64,000 nucleotides of DNA from Methylobacillus flagellatus_A (GCF_031344055.1 NZ_JADBEN010000003.1), one strand, 5' to 3'; positions 18,789 to 28,411 are shown, counted from the stretch's first letter. Program-made: numbers and translations. The notes: generated from the letters alone by a model not told the origin.

Positions 18789-19348
18789 CCAACCGGCCGC
18801 GCATCTATATCACGGGTGCGTCATGTGCCGGCGTCACGACGCTGGGCGCTACGCTTGCACGGCAGTTAGGGCTGCCGCATATCGATGTGGACCAGTTCTA
18901 CTGGCTGCCCACCGACCCGCCTTTTTCGCTCAAACGCCCTCCGCAAGAGCGCGTCAGCCTGATCCGCGACGCATTGGGCGAGGATGGCTGGATCCTGGCC
19001 GGCTCGTTCGATGGCTGGGGCGACGCCCTGATCAAGCATGCCAGCCTGATCGTGTTTGTGGTCACGCCCCATGCGGTGCGCATGGACAGGCTAAGAAAGC
19101 GTGAAAAACAACGTTATGGAGAACGGATAGCGCCGGGCGGCGACATGTACGAGGCGCACATTGCGTTTGCCGAATGGGCATCTCAGTACGAATCGCCCGG
19201 ACCCGGCCATACCGGGCGGAATTTGGCGCGACATGAAAACTGGCTTGCACAGCAGTCATTGCCGGTCCTGCGCCTGGACGGCACCGACCATCCCGACCGC
19301 CTGGCGGCACAAGTCGTTTCCGCCTTGCCTGGGCATGAGCTCCATTAA
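18785..19348 (+). CDS. Adenylate kinase-like P-loop protein with altered Walker A
   Basis: A 187-residue protein starting at the ATG that overlaps the hemL stop; the frame is open further upstream but inside hemL. The N-terminus MTNRPRIYITGASCAGVTT has the place and shape of a Walker A loop in small-molecule kinases, yet the conserved Lys is absent (GASCAGVTT instead of GxxGxGKT). Further family marks are LGLPHIDVDQFYW, GWILAGSFDGWG, a strand IVFVVTPHAVRMDRL and a lid with RKREKQRYGER. Related proteins annotated as adenylate kinase or AAA ATPase often carry the GxTTL variant (recalled). Whether it binds ATP is open. Confidence 0.75.
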   Translation: MTNRPRIYITGASCAGVTTLGATLARQLGLPHIDVDQFYWLPTDPPFSLKRPPQERVSLIRDALGEDGWILAGSFDGWGDALIKHASLIVFVVTPHAVRMDRLRKREKQRYGERIAPGGDMYEAHIAFAEWASQYESPGPGHTGRNLARHENWLAQQSLPVLRLDGTDHPDRLAAQVVSALPGHELH

Positions 19349-19406
19349 TAGCCCTTGCCTCGCTTATGCCATTAGAATAAAGCCTTGATTGACAGGACCA
19401 GCCGTA

Positions 19407-20471
19407 ATGACTTCACTGAAAAATGACGTTTTCCTCCGCGCACTGCAACGCCAGCGTACGCCTTACACCCCGGTCTGGATGATGCGCCAGGCAGGGCGCT
19501 ACCTGCCGGAGTACCGCGAAACGCGCAAAAAAGCAGGCAGCTTCATGGACCTGTGCAAGAACACGGACCTGGCGACCGAAGTCACCCTGCAGCCGCTGGA
19601 CCGGTTCCCGCTCGATGCCGCCATCCTGTTCTCGGACATCCTCACCATTCCCGATGCAATGGGCTTGGAGCTGTATTTCGAGGAAGGCGAGGGCCCCAAG
19701 TTCGAGCGCACATTGCGCGAGGAAAGCGACATCCGCAAGCTTGCCGTGCCGGACATCGGCAGCGAGCTCCGCTATGTCACCGACGCCGTGAGCCAGATCC
19801 GCCGTGCGCTTGATGGCCGAGTGCCCTTGATCGGTTTTTCCGGCAGCCCCTGGACATTGGCGACTTATATGGTGGAAGGCCGCGGCGGCACCGATTTCCT
19901 CACCATCAAGCAGATGGCCTACGCCCGGCCGGACCTGCTGCACCATATCTTGTCGGTAACGGCCCAGGCCGTCACCGACTACCTCAATGCGCAGATTGCC
20001 GCCGGCGCACAGGCCGTGATGATATTCGACTCGTGGGGCGGGGCGCTTTCCCACCATGCCTACCAGGAGTTCTCGCTGCAGTACATGAAGCAGATCGTCA
20101 GCGGGTTGACCAAGGAAAACGAAGGCCGCGCCGTGCCCAGTATCGTATTCACCAAGGGCGGAGGGCTCTGGCTCGAATCCCAGGCGGAAACCGGCGCGGA
20201 CGCACTGGGGCTGGATTGGACGGTCTCCCTGGGCGAAGCGCGCAAGCGAGTGGGCGGCAAGGTCGCCCTGCAAGGCAACATGGACCCCGCCATCCTGCTT
20301 TCCACCCCTGCAGCAGTGGAAAAGGAAGCCGCACGCATTCTCGCCGATTACGGCATAGGCAGCGGCCATGTCTTCAACCTCGGCCACGGCATCACGCAAT
20401 TCACCCCGCCCGAGAATGCGGAGGCCATGATCAAGGCAGTGCATGCCATCAGCAGCAAATACCACCTCTAA
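19407..20471 (+). CDS. hemE: Uroporphyrinogen decarboxylase
   Basis: A 354-residue cytoplasmic TIM-barrel enzyme converting uroporphyrinogen III to coproporphyrinogen III. Diagnostic N-terminal PVWMMRQAGRYLPEYR and the downstream GFSGSPWTLATYMVEG are both intact, as is the DSWGGALS region and the C-terminal NLGHGITQFTPPENA. The ATG at 19407 is preferred to the TTG at 19389 because it yields the normal N-terminus and has AGGA upstream. It lies 58 bases after the kinase-like gene and shares the haem pathway with hemL. Confidence 0.96.
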   Translation: MTSLKNDVFLRALQRQRTPYTPVWMMRQAGRYLPEYRETRKKAGSFMDLCKNTDLATEVTLQPLDRFPLDAAILFSDILTIPDAMGLELYFEEGEGPKFERTLREESDIRKLAVPDIGSELRYVTDAVSQIRRALDGRVPLIGFSGSPWTLATYMVEGRGGTDFLTIKQMAYARPDLLHHILSVTAQAVTDYLNAQIAAGAQAVMIFDSWGGALSHHAYQEFSLQYMKQIVSGLTKENEGRAVPSIVFTKGGGLWLESQAETGADALGLDWTVSLGEARKRVGGKVALQGNMDPAILLSTPAAVEKEAARILADYGIGSGHVFNLGHGITQFTPPENAEAMIKAVHAISSKYHL

Positions 20472-20490
20472 GAGCCCATTAATACCCCAT

Positions 20491-20523
20491 GGCCGCGATT
20501 GACAAAAAATGACATTCGCGGCC
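20491..20523 (+). other. Inverted repeat downstream of hemE
   Basis: GGCCGCGA (20491-20498) and TCGCGGCC (20516-20523) are perfectly complementary across 17 bases. No T tract follows, so it could be a weak or factor-dependent terminator region. Confidence 0.4.
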
Positions 20524-20606
20524 GCCATCTCCCGCAATATGGGAGTAAGATGAACTATTAACGCGTTTCGTTTGTCACGACTTCATAACAACAAGGAGAT
20601 AAGCAA

Positions 20607-21083
20607 ATGGGTTTGATTTCATTCATCAAGGACGCCGGCGAAAAGCTGTTTGGCACCCACCCCGCCGTCGAGTCAAAAACCGAAAATCCGGTAGCTTCCG
20701 CCAATGCCGAGGCCAGCAAGGCCATACTCAACTACATCCACAAAATGGAGCTTGACGCAGACGGCCTGCAGGTGGATTTCGACGGCGCCACGGGCAAGGT
20801 CACGGTCAGCGGCACTGCGGCCACCCAGGAGATCAAGGAAAAGATTCTGCTCTGTTGCGGCAACATCAACGGCGTCAGCGATGTCGTGGACAACCTCAAG
20901 GTCACTGCGGCAGAAACCGCCCCCGTGTTCTACACTGTGGTACGCGGCGACACCTTGTCCAAGATTGCCAAGGAGCACTACGGCAACGCCAATGCCTACA
21001 TGAAGATTTTCGAGGCGAACAAGCCCATGCTGAACCATCCCGATAAAATCTATCCGGGCCAGACCCTACGTATCCCCCAATAA
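20607..21083 (+). CDS. BON and LysM domain protein (Kbp/YgaU-like)
   Basis: A 158-residue protein beginning MGLISFIKDAGEKLFG, with a BON domain (about 37-105, containing GKVTVSGTA and GNINGVSDVVDNL) and a C-terminal LysM domain (about 108-157, YTVVRGDTLSKIAKEHYG to PGQTLRIP). This is the layout of E. coli Kbp (YgaU), a potassium-binding stress protein. There is no signal peptide, matching that family. AAGGAG stands at about 20592. A small lipoprotein gene follows after 18 bases, probably in the same transcript. Confidence 0.88.
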   Translation: MGLISFIKDAGEKLFGTHPAVESKTENPVASANAEASKAILNYIHKMELDADGLQVDFDGATGKVTVSGTAATQEIKEKILLCCGNINGVSDVVDNLKVTAAETAPVFYTVVRGDTLSKIAKEHYGNANAYMKIFEANKPMLNHPDKIYPGQTLRIPQ

Positions 21084-21101
21084 CATCAACAGGAGATTCA
21101 G

Positions 21102-21356
21102 ATGAAATTACTATCAACGTCCGTCCTTGCCATTTTCCTTGCCAGCCTGGCGCTGGGAGGTTGCAGCAACAAGGAAGAAGAGAATGTTGAAGCTGCCGCT
21201 GCGGAAGCCGTAGAGCAAGCCCAGGAGCATGCGGAACACGCTGCCGACAGGGCCGAGGAAGCGGTCGACGACGCAAAGGACGCTGCTGAAGACGCTATCG
21301 AGAAGGCGCGCGAAGCCGCTGCCGAGCATCAGGAAGAACATTCCGCCGAGCACTAA
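21102..21356 (+). CDS. Small Ala/Glu-rich lipoprotein
   Basis: An 84-residue protein with a lipoprotein signal peptide and lipobox LALGGC (Cys near residue 21). The rest is Ala-, Glu- and His-rich, almost entirely helical with heptad-like repeats such as AADRAEEAVDDAKDAAEDA. It is probably a periplasmic-facing anchored helix. No family can be named. AGGAG precedes the ATG and it follows the BON-LysM gene. Confidence 0.8.
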   Translation: MKLLSTSVLAIFLASLALGGCSNKEEENVEAAAAEAVEQAQEHAEHAADRAEEAVDDAKDAAEDAIEKAREAAAEHQEEHSAEH

Positions 21357-21365
21357 CTCCCATCA

Positions 21366-21389
21366 ATACCCGGGCCTGCGCCCGGGTAT
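21366..21389. terminator. Bidirectional hairpin between convergent genes
   Basis: ATACCCGGGC (21366-21375) pairs perfectly with GCCCGGGTAT (21380-21389) over a CTGC loop. The T tract is poor (CTTCCT), but the place between a plus-strand stop at 21356 and a minus-strand stop at 21424 fits a terminator. Confidence 0.6.
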
Positions 21390-21423
21390 CTTCCTACAGA
21401 TTTCTCACCTGGCGCCTGCCTAA

Positions 21424-22212
21424 TCAAAAAGCGGAGCGGATCAATCCGCCCTCTGCACGTATAGTGGCGCCATTAATCACGGCGGCGCGCTCGCTGCAGA
21501 CAAATGCCACGATATCGCCAATTTCCGCGGGGTCGATCAGCCTGCCGATCAACGAAGTGGGTCGGTTCTCGCTGATGAATTTCTTTTCCGCTTCCTCCAG
21601 GCTGATGCCTGGATAAATATCCTGGATGAATTTCTCCACGCCTTCAGTACGGGTGGGGCCGGGCAACACGGCATTCACCGTCACCGCCGTCTGTTTGGTC
21701 AACTCCGCCAAGGAGCGCGAAATCCCGAGCTGCATGGTCTTGGTGGCGCTGTAATGCGCCATTTCAGGGGCGGGCGTGACGCCGGACTCGCTCGAGATGA
21801 ACACGATGCGCCCGGCCTTGTTTTCCAGCATCTTGCCCAGATAATGCCTAGCCAACCTGACCCCGCTCATGATGTTCACTTCGAACAAATGCTGCCAGGC
21901 GGCATCCGCCTCGTCGAAAAAGCCCACCGCTTCGTAGATACCCAGATTGTTCACCAGGATATCGACTTGCGGGAATTGCGCCAGCGTCGCCTGCGTACCT
22001 TCCAACGTGCCGTTATCCGCCGCCAGCCCCAGCAGGTCGGCTTGTGGGACATCCTGCCGCACCTGGCTGATCGCGTTGTCCACGCTGGCCTGGCTGCGCC
22101 CGTTGATAATGACCCTCGCGCCTTCCCTTGCCAGCGATTTTGCAATTTCCAGGCCGATCCCGGCGGAGGATGCGGTCACGAGCGCCAATTTATTTTCCAG
22201 GTCGAGTTGCAT
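21424..22212 (-). CDS. Short-chain dehydrogenase/reductase
   Basis: A 262-residue classical SDR: cofactor loop TASSAGIGLEIA (TGxxxGIG variant with A for the first G), NNLG, catalytic Ser in VFISSESG and YSATK (Tyr-x3-Lys), and the C-terminal INGATIRAEGG. The NGR near residue 38-40 favours NADP(H). It is a single gene with an unknown substrate, resembling the ketoreductase-like SDRs that regulators rarely link to a pathway. Confidence 0.88.
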   Translation of the reverse strand: MQLDLENKLALVTASSAGIGLEIAKSLAREGARVIINGRSQASVDNAISQVRQDVPQADLLGLAADNGTLEGTQATLAQFPQVDILVNNLGIYEAVGFFDEADAAWQHLFEVNIMSGVRLARHYLGKMLENKAGRIVFISSESGVTPAPEMAHYSATKTMQLGISRSLAELTKQTAVTVNAVLPGPTRTEGVEKFIQDIYPGISLEEAEKKFISENRPTSLIGRLIDPAEIGDIVAFVCSERAAVINGATIRAEGGLIRSAF

Positions 22213-22500
22213 GATGGCTCCTATGGATCAATGAATGGGGTCAAGTATGCACTCCATATACCGACTTGATAAGCAGTTCGCATGGAAGCTGATGAGTGCA
22301 CTATTCCACAGTGCAAATATTACCCGGCAGCCATACGCCAAAACACCTGCCAGTTTGCTAACTCCTGCGATTTGCAGCTAGAAAGTGTCTAACTTTTCAG
22401 AAGCAGTCCTACATCAAGATCAGCCTGATACCGATACGGCGGCCATATTCCAGTGGTTAACCTTGCTTTCATCCAAGCTCAACATCAAGAGGATAACAAC

Positions 22501-22791
22501 ATGAAGCTCGCCAATCTATTCAGCGCTATTTCCCTACTCACTGTCAGTACTTTGCTGGTCAGCACCCCCGCGATGGCGGATAAAGAATTCGTCGGCCGTA
22601 TCGACGCGCGTCCAGCCGGCAACCTGGGTATCTGGACCATCAGCGGGCAACAGGTGGAAGTCACTGAGAAGACCGATATCGATCCCGATCAAGGCCCGTT
22701 GGTGGTAGGCGCCTGTGTCGAGGTAGAGCATGACAAGGGCGTGGTATCCGAGATCGAAACCGTCAAGCCTGAACAATGCGGCAAGAACTAA
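22501..22791 (+). CDS. Secreted DUF5666-like small protein
   Basis: A 96-residue protein with a signal peptide ending PAMA. The mature part has a small beta-barrel look (FVGRIDARPAGNLGIWTISG, then VEVTEKTDID and VGACVEVEHD), reminiscent of DUF5666 OB-like domains. One Cys pair (VGAC, PEQC) could form a disulfide in the periplasm. AGAGGA before the ATG at 22501 fixes the start; the upstream frame is open but has no ribosome site. Its stop overlaps the stop of the convergent fragment by four bases. Confidence 0.65.
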   Translation: MKLANLFSAISLLTVSTLLVSTPAMADKEFVGRIDARPAGNLGIWTISGQQVEVTEKTDIDPDQGPLVVGACVEVEHDKGVVSEIETVKPEQCGKN

Positions 22792-23689
22792 ATGCTGTGT
22801 TGCCGCAGCAGCTCGCGTTCAAGGTTGGCGAAGTATTCAGCCTGATCCGCCTGTCCCAGGCTAAGGTAGAAGGCGTGCAGGTTTTTGGCAGCCAGGAAGC
22901 TGCCCCTGCCGACTACTGTGCTGTTGAGGGCGGGGTTGTCGCCGATTTCCAGGCATCTTTCCCAGCTTGAGGCAATCATTGGCAGCAGGGCCTCGGCTTG
23001 CGAAGGATCGGCAATCGCCCAGTCCAGCAGGAGGTCGCCGAGCGCAAAGAAGAAGTCGGGAGAATGCTGCCAATGCGGCATCTCGGCCTCAGCCAGGTCC
23101 ACAGCCTGACTGAAACGGCCTGCCTTCTTCAGACTGAACAGGCTGCGCACCATCAGGTCGTGCCGCCAGGCGGCATTGGCGCCGGTATGCAGCAACGCCT
23201 TCTCGTAAAACGGCACCGCCTCGGCAAAACGCGCATAGATTTCCAGCTCCTTGTCTAGCTGGTAATTGAGGTAGGCATCCTCCGGGTTCGATGCCAGTTC
23301 CAACCGCAGCAAAGCCTCGTTGCGCCCTTGCTTGGTCGCCTTGTGCTGCTCCAAATAGCCGTCATGTCCGACGACCAGAGCCAGTTGCCGTCTCGGCATA
23401 CCGGGACAGACGGGCTGCTCGTGAATACGCCCAACATAGCGCACGTGGCGCGGCAGGATGCGGGATATCCATCTGCTGGAAACCTGTAGCTCCCCGACCA
23501 CCTCGGCCTCATCGTCACGGCGCAATATACCGATCATCTCCTCGTTGCAATACCGCAATGCGGTCAATGCATCGCCGCCGGAGACAATCCACTCGTCCGC
23601 ATCCCAATCAGCGCTGGATAATTCCAACGCCGCGTTCCTGGCGGCGGCAAAATCGGCGTACCAAGGGCTATGCGCTTGCTGGACACGGG
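22788..23689 (-). pseudogene. Glycosyltransferase family 2 / TPR protein remnant lacking its N-terminus
   Basis: The frame following priA encodes ADFAAARNAALE, then DADEW, the acceptor/DXD region of a GT2 transferase with downstream TPR-like helices (NPEDAYLNYQLDKELE; repeats to the end). The usual first 65 or so residues with the nucleotide-binding strand and an initiating Met are absent. Homology begins before any ATG, GTG or TTG and the frame is open back into priA. Between SADW and DADEW, a few residues expected in such proteins are missing. I read this as a decayed gene, though a short protein from an internal ATG cannot be excluded. Confidence 0.55.
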
Positions 23690-25900
23690 CTAGAACTCCT
23701 GCGGGTCCACGTCCACCGCCCAGCGTATCTTGTTGCCGAGCGGATACGCGCGCAATTGCGGTGTGAGCTGTCTCAGGACCAATTGCAGGGCCTGCCTGGT
23801 TGCCGCCTGGAACAGCAACTGCCCGCGCTCCATGCCTTTCAGGCGCTCCATCTGCGGCCTAACCGGGTCGTACACCAGCGCGTCGGTGCCCAGCTCGCGT
23901 GCGGCATCGGCAGCATATTGCAGGAAGCGTTGCACAGGGCCGTATTCGTTGGCCTCAGCCTTGATCAAGGCCAGGAACTCGTAGGGCGGGAACTGGGCGA
24001 CTTCGCGCTCCTGCAACAGGCCGGCGGCATAAGCTGCGTAATCCTGAGCGCGCAAGGCGTTGAACAATTGGTGCTCCGGGAAGGTGGTCTGGATCAAAAC
24101 CTCGCCCGGCTTATCCGCCCGGCCCGCACGCCCTGCGACCTGCATGAGCTGGGCGAACAGGCGCTCGGCGGCGCGGAAATCCGGGCTGAACAGGGCGCTG
24201 TCGGTATCGAGCACGCCCACCAGCGTCAGGTTGGGGAAATCATGGCCTTTCGCCAGCATTTGCGTCCCCACCAGGATATCCACTTCTCCCGCATGCACTG
24301 CGGACAGCATCTCGCTCAAGGCATTTTTGCGCCTTGTACTGTCGCGGTCCACCCGCAATACGCGCGCATCGGGCAGCAGCTTGGCCAGGGTTTCCTCCAG
24401 CCGCTGCGTGCCGTTCCCGGTGGGGTGCAAGTCGGCATTGCCGCAACTCGGGCATTGCCGCACGATTTTTTGTTCGTGGCCGCAATGATGGCAACGCAGG
24501 AAACCCTGGCGCAGGTGAACCACCAGCCTGCTGCTGCAGCGCATGCAGGGCGCGATCCAATGGCAGGCGTTGCACAGCAGCACGGGCGCATAACCGCGGC
24601 GGTTGATGAAGAGCAGGCTCTGCTCGCCGCGCTCCAGGCGGGTTTTCAATGCCTTGACCAGCGGCGGCGACAAGCCTTCCTGCATCTGCACGCGGGAAAC
24701 GTCCACGCAATTCACCTGCGGCAATTGCGATTGGCTCACCGCCCGCTGCTGCATGCCGAGCAAGCCGTAGCGCCCGCTCTGGGCGTTATGCCAGGTTTCC
24801 AGCGCCGGGGTGGCCGAACCCAGCACGATGGGGATATTGCGGCGTTGCGCGCGCACCAGCGCCACATCGCGCGCGTGGTAGCGCATGCTGTCCTGCTGCT
24901 TGTAGGAAGTGTCGTGCTCCTCATCCACGATCATGAACTTGAGCCCGGGCAGGGGAGTGAAGACCGACAGGCGGGTACCGATCACGATACGTGCTGCGCC
25001 GGTCTGTGCCAGCCGCCAGTTTTGCAAGCGCTCACTTTCGCTGAGATTGCTGTGCAGCGTGACCAACGGATATTGCGGCAACCGGGTTCGGAAGCGCGCC
25101 TCCAGTTGCGGCGTGAGGTTGATTTCCGGCACCAGCACCAGCGCCTGGTCGTGATTGCCCTCCAGCACCGCCTGCAGGAGGCGGATGTAGACCTCGGTCT
25201 TGCCACTGCCGGTGATGCCGTGCAGCAGCCATGGCTTGAACATGTCCCGCTGCTGCAGGATGCTGTGCACGGCCTGGGATTGCTCCCCGTTCAACTCGGG
25301 CTGCACATTGGAAGCATGCAATGTCGAACTCAAGCCCGCATAAACTTGCTCTTCATCTATCCAGCCCCGTTCACGCAGGGCGGCCAGCCCCTTGCGCCAT
25401 CCCGGGCTCAGCTCCGCCAGTTCCGCCTCGTTCAGGCGGGCATGCTCGCGCAATGCGGTGAAAATGCGGCGCTGTATCGTTTGGCGGGCGGGGATGGACG
25501 CTATGTCGGCGGCCTGGCCCGCTGCGTTGAGCCAATAGCGGAACTGCTGCCTCGCCTGCGCCGGCTCGGTCTGGCGCAGGCGCGCAGGCAGTGCCGAGAG
25601 CAAGGCTTGTCCGTAAGGGTATTGGTAGTAATCGGCGCAGAACTTCAGCAGCGAGAAGAATTCGCCGTCGAGCACGGGCTCGTGGTCGAAATGCCGGATG
25701 ATGGACTTGAGCTTGGCCGGGGCAATATCGCTGGCGGCTGCAATATCGACCACCACGCCCACCTGCTTGCGCGGGCCGAATGGCACGACGACGCGTTGCC
25801 CAACCTGCACAGGCACATCGCTACGGTAATCGAACACGCCGTCCAGCGGGACATCCAACGCGACTTTGAGGATATGCATATCGGAAAAATGCTGGCTCAT
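23690..25900 (-). CDS. priA: Primosomal replication helicase PriA
   Basis: A 736-residue replication-restart helicase. Seen in order: N-terminal 3'-end-binding domain (VALDVPLDGVFDYR), Walker A GITGSGKTEVY, DEEHD helicase motif, the zinc-binding cysteines CNACHWIAPCMRCS and CHHCG...CPSCG, and the C-terminal helicase core (VDRDSTRR, GTQMLAKGHDFPN, AGRAGR). The ATG at 25900 is chosen because GGAGA lies upstream; the frame is open 16 codons further. It is divergent from argS. Confidence 0.95.
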   Translation of the reverse strand: MSQHFSDMHILKVALDVPLDGVFDYRSDVPVQVGQRVVVPFGPRKQVGVVVDIAAASDIAPAKLKSIIRHFDHEPVLDGEFFSLLKFCADYYQYPYGQALLSALPARLRQTEPAQARQQFRYWLNAAGQAADIASIPARQTIQRRIFTALREHARLNEAELAELSPGWRKGLAALRERGWIDEEQVYAGLSSTLHASNVQPELNGEQSQAVHSILQQRDMFKPWLLHGITGSGKTEVYIRLLQAVLEGNHDQALVLVPEINLTPQLEARFRTRLPQYPLVTLHSNLSESERLQNWRLAQTGAARIVIGTRLSVFTPLPGLKFMIVDEEHDTSYKQQDSMRYHARDVALVRAQRRNIPIVLGSATPALETWHNAQSGRYGLLGMQQRAVSQSQLPQVNCVDVSRVQMQEGLSPPLVKALKTRLERGEQSLLFINRRGYAPVLLCNACHWIAPCMRCSSRLVVHLRQGFLRCHHCGHEQKIVRQCPSCGNADLHPTGNGTQRLEETLAKLLPDARVLRVDRDSTRRKNALSEMLSAVHAGEVDILVGTQMLAKGHDFPNLTLVGVLDTDSALFSPDFRAAERLFAQLMQVAGRAGRADKPGEVLIQTTFPEHQLFNALRAQDYAAYAAGLLQEREVAQFPPYEFLALIKAEANEYGPVQRFLQYAADAARELGTDALVYDPVRPQMERLKGMERGQLLFQAATRQALQLVLRQLTPQLRAYPLGNKIRWAVDVDPQEF

Positions 25901-26006
25901 GCCGTCTCCATCATCTGCCGTCCGCATGACGAAGTTCGACAATTGCATATCAGTGCAAGCTTGCAGTAGGTTAAAATAATGCTTTTATTCACGTTCGTCG
26001 CTCGCC

Positions 26007-27665
26007 TTGAAAGCACATCTTACCGAATTACTGCAGGTCGCCGCAAACAGCCTAGCTGCCGACGCGGGCACCAGCGCCATCCAGCTTGAGCGTCCCAAGA
26101 ACACGCAGCATGGGGACTTTTCCACCAACCTCGCCATGACCCTGGCCAAGCCGTTGCGCCAGAATCCGCGCGCGATTGCCGAATCCCTGATCAAGGCATT
26201 GCCCGCTTCCGAATACGTCGCCAAGGTCGAGATCGCAGGCGCGGGCTTCATCAATTTCTACCTGAGCCCGGCTGCCAAGCAGGCGGTGGTACGCGAAATC
26301 CAGCGCCATGGCACGCAATACGGCCGCAACGACGCGGGACAGGCGCGCAAGGTGCAGGTGGAGTTCGTTTCCGCCAACCCGACCGGGCCGCTGCATGTCG
26401 GCCATGGGCGCGGCGCCGCGGTCGGCGACTGCCTCGCGCGCCTGCTCGCCGCCAACGGCTGGGCGGTGACGCGAGAGTTCTACTACAACGATGCCGGCGC
26501 GCAGATCGACAACCTCACCATCTCCGTGCAATCGCGCTGCAAGGGCATCACGCCTGACGATGCCGCCTGGCCGGAAGACGGCTACCGCGGCGACTACATC
26601 GCCGATGTCGCGGCCGCCTACATGGCGAAGGAAACCGTCACCGCCGACGACCAGGCCGTTACCGGCAAGGGCGACGCCGAGGACGCCGAGGCGATCCGCC
26701 AGTTTGCCGTGGCCTACCTGCGCCACGAGCAGGATCTCGACCTCAAGGCGTTCAAGATCAATTTCGACGTGTTCTCGCTGGAATCCGCGCTCTATCGCGA
26801 AGGCAAGGTGGAAAGCACTGTCGGCAACCTGGTCAAGAGCGGCCACACCTACGAGCAGGACGACGCCCTCTGGCTGCGCACCACCGATTTCGGCGACGAC
26901 AAGGACCGCGTCATGCGCAAGCGCGAGGGCGGCTATACCTACTTCGTCCCCGACGTGGCCTACCACCTCGACAAATGGCAGCGCGGCTTCGAACGCGTGA
27001 TCAACGAGCAAGGCGCCGACCATCACAGCACCATCACCCGCGTGCGCGCCGGCTTGCAGGCGCTCGATGTCGGCATTCCCAAGGGCTGGCCGGAATACGT
27101 GCTGCACCAGATGGTCACCGTGATGCGCGGCGGCGAGGAAGTGAAGATTTCCAAGCGTGCCGGCAGCTACGTCACGCTGCGCGACCTGATCGAGGAAGTC
27201 GGCTGCGATGCCACGCGCTACTTCCTGGCCGCGCGCCGCGCCGATTCGCAACTGGTGTTCGACATCGACCTCGCCCGCGCCCAGAGCAACGACAACCCGG
27301 TCTATTACATCCAGTATGCCCATGCGCGCATCTGCAGCGTATTGAACGAATGGGGCGGCGACATCGCCAGCCTGGCCCAGGCCGACCTCAGCCCGCTGGA
27401 TACCGAGCACGAAGCCGTGCTGATGCAGCGCCTGGGCGAATTTCCCGAGCTGGTTGCCAATGCCGCGCAGGAACTGGCGCCGCACATGGTGGCAACCTAT
27501 CTCAAGGATCTTGCCGGCGATCTGCACAGTTATTACAACGCACATAAATTCCTGGTGGAAAATGCCGATATCACCACAGCGCGCATGGCGCTGGTCAGCG
27601 CCACGCGCCAGGTGCTGCGCAACGGCCTGGAACTGCTCGGCGTGAGCGCGCCGGAAAAAATGTAA
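26007..27665 (+). CDS. argS: Arginyl-tRNA synthetase
   Basis: A 552-residue class I synthetase charging tRNA-Arg. The N-terminal ADDITIONAL-like domain has KNTQHGDFSTNLAM; the HIGH motif is HVGH (His130-His133) within PTGPLHVGHGRG; the KMSKS-like loop is KISKR (380-384) in VKISKRAGSYVTL; the anticodon-binding DALR domain includes YYIQYAHARICS. The start is TTG at 26007 (LKAHLTELL); no ATG precedes it in frame. Ends at TAA, 134 bases before the SPOR gene. Confidence 0.96.
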   Translation: MKAHLTELLQVAANSLAADAGTSAIQLERPKNTQHGDFSTNLAMTLAKPLRQNPRAIAESLIKALPASEYVAKVEIAGAGFINFYLSPAAKQAVVREIQRHGTQYGRNDAGQARKVQVEFVSANPTGPLHVGHGRGAAVGDCLARLLAANGWAVTREFYYNDAGAQIDNLTISVQSRCKGITPDDAAWPEDGYRGDYIADVAAAYMAKETVTADDQAVTGKGDAEDAEAIRQFAVAYLRHEQDLDLKAFKINFDVFSLESALYREGKVESTVGNLVKSGHTYEQDDALWLRTTDFGDDKDRVMRKREGGYTYFVPDVAYHLDKWQRGFERVINEQGADHHSTITRVRAGLQALDVGIPKGWPEYVLHQMVTVMRGGEEVKISKRAGSYVTLRDLIEEVGCDATRYFLAARRADSQLVFDIDLARAQSNDNPVYYIQYAHARICSVLNEWGGDIASLAQADLSPLDTEHEAVLMQRLGEFPELVANAAQELAPHMVATYLKDLAGDLHSYYNAHKFLVENADITTARMALVSATRQVLRNGLELLGVSAPEKM

Positions 27666-27799
27666 GCGAAGATGTAAACTTCAAGCATTGCTTAAGAATT
27701 GATTGTTGACGGGGAACCATCGCAACCTGAGTCAAGTCGCTAGGCAGGCCTCCATGCAAGGCCTGCCAGGACATGAATGAAAGAGGAAGAGGAATTATC

Positions 27800-28411
27800 G
27801 TGAGTCGAGATTACAAGCCAGCACAGCGCAAATCGAGCTCCGGCGGCAACAGCAAAGGCAGCCCGTTTTTCACCGGCTTGCTGGTCGGCCTGCTATTGGG
27901 TGTCGGCATTTCCGTCGGCGTCGCCATCGTCGTCATGAAGAGCGACAGCCCGTTCTCGGACAAGGCAGGCAAGCCCAAGCTGGAACCTGGCGAAATCGCA
28001 TTGCCCAAATCGGAAACCAAGCCGGCCAATGAAGCCGGCAACGGCCAACCCGGCAGCGAAAAGCCGCGTTTCGATTTCTACACCATCCTGCCTGGCACCG
28101 AAAGCCAGGTAACGGAGCAGGAAATCAAGCAGAAGGAGGCTGACCCGGCCCCCGCGCAAACGCAGGAAAGCTATTTCCTGCAGGTCGGGGCGTTCCAGAC
28201 CGAGCAAGAGGCCGACAACATGAAGGCCAAGCTGGCCTTGCTGGGGCAAGAAGCCATCGTGCAGACCGCCACGATTCCCGGCAAGGGCGTGTGGCATCGC
28301 GTGCGCGTAGGCCCGTTCGCCGACCTGAACCAAATCAATAGCGCCAAGTCTGATCTTGCGCAAAACGGCTTCAAGGCGGATTTGATCAAAGTGAATAGCC
28401 CTGGACAATAA
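27800..28411 (+). CDS. SPOR domain cell-envelope protein (FtsN-like layout)
   Basis: A 203-residue bitopic protein: cytosolic MSRDYKPAQRK, a single span near residues 20-45 (FFTGLLVGLLLGVGISVG), a Lys/Glu/Pro-rich linker and a C-terminal SPOR domain (about 125-200, SYFLQVGAFQTEQEAD to RVRVGPF). SPOR domains bind denuded peptidoglycan at the septum. The GTG at 27800 is chosen because AGAGGA precedes it and the N-terminus then fits the family; the earlier ATG at 27773 has no ribosome site. It follows argS and precedes dsbA, a common betaproteobacterial order. Confidence 0.85.
   Translation: MSRDYKPAQRKSSSGGNSKGSPFFTGLLVGLLLGVGISVGVAIVVMKSDSPFSDKAGKPKLEPGEIALPKSETKPANEAGNGQPGSEKPRFDFYTILPGTESQVTEQEIKQKEADPAPAQTQESYFLQVGAFQTEQEADNMKAKLALLGQEAIVQTATIPGKGVWHRVRVGPFADLNQINSAKSDLAQNGFKADLIKVNSPGQ

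Noticed and set aside
23291..25969. 892-codon open frame antisense to priA
   Set aside because: A shadow of the intact priA gene on the other strand, with Gln/His/Arg-rich composition and no domains.
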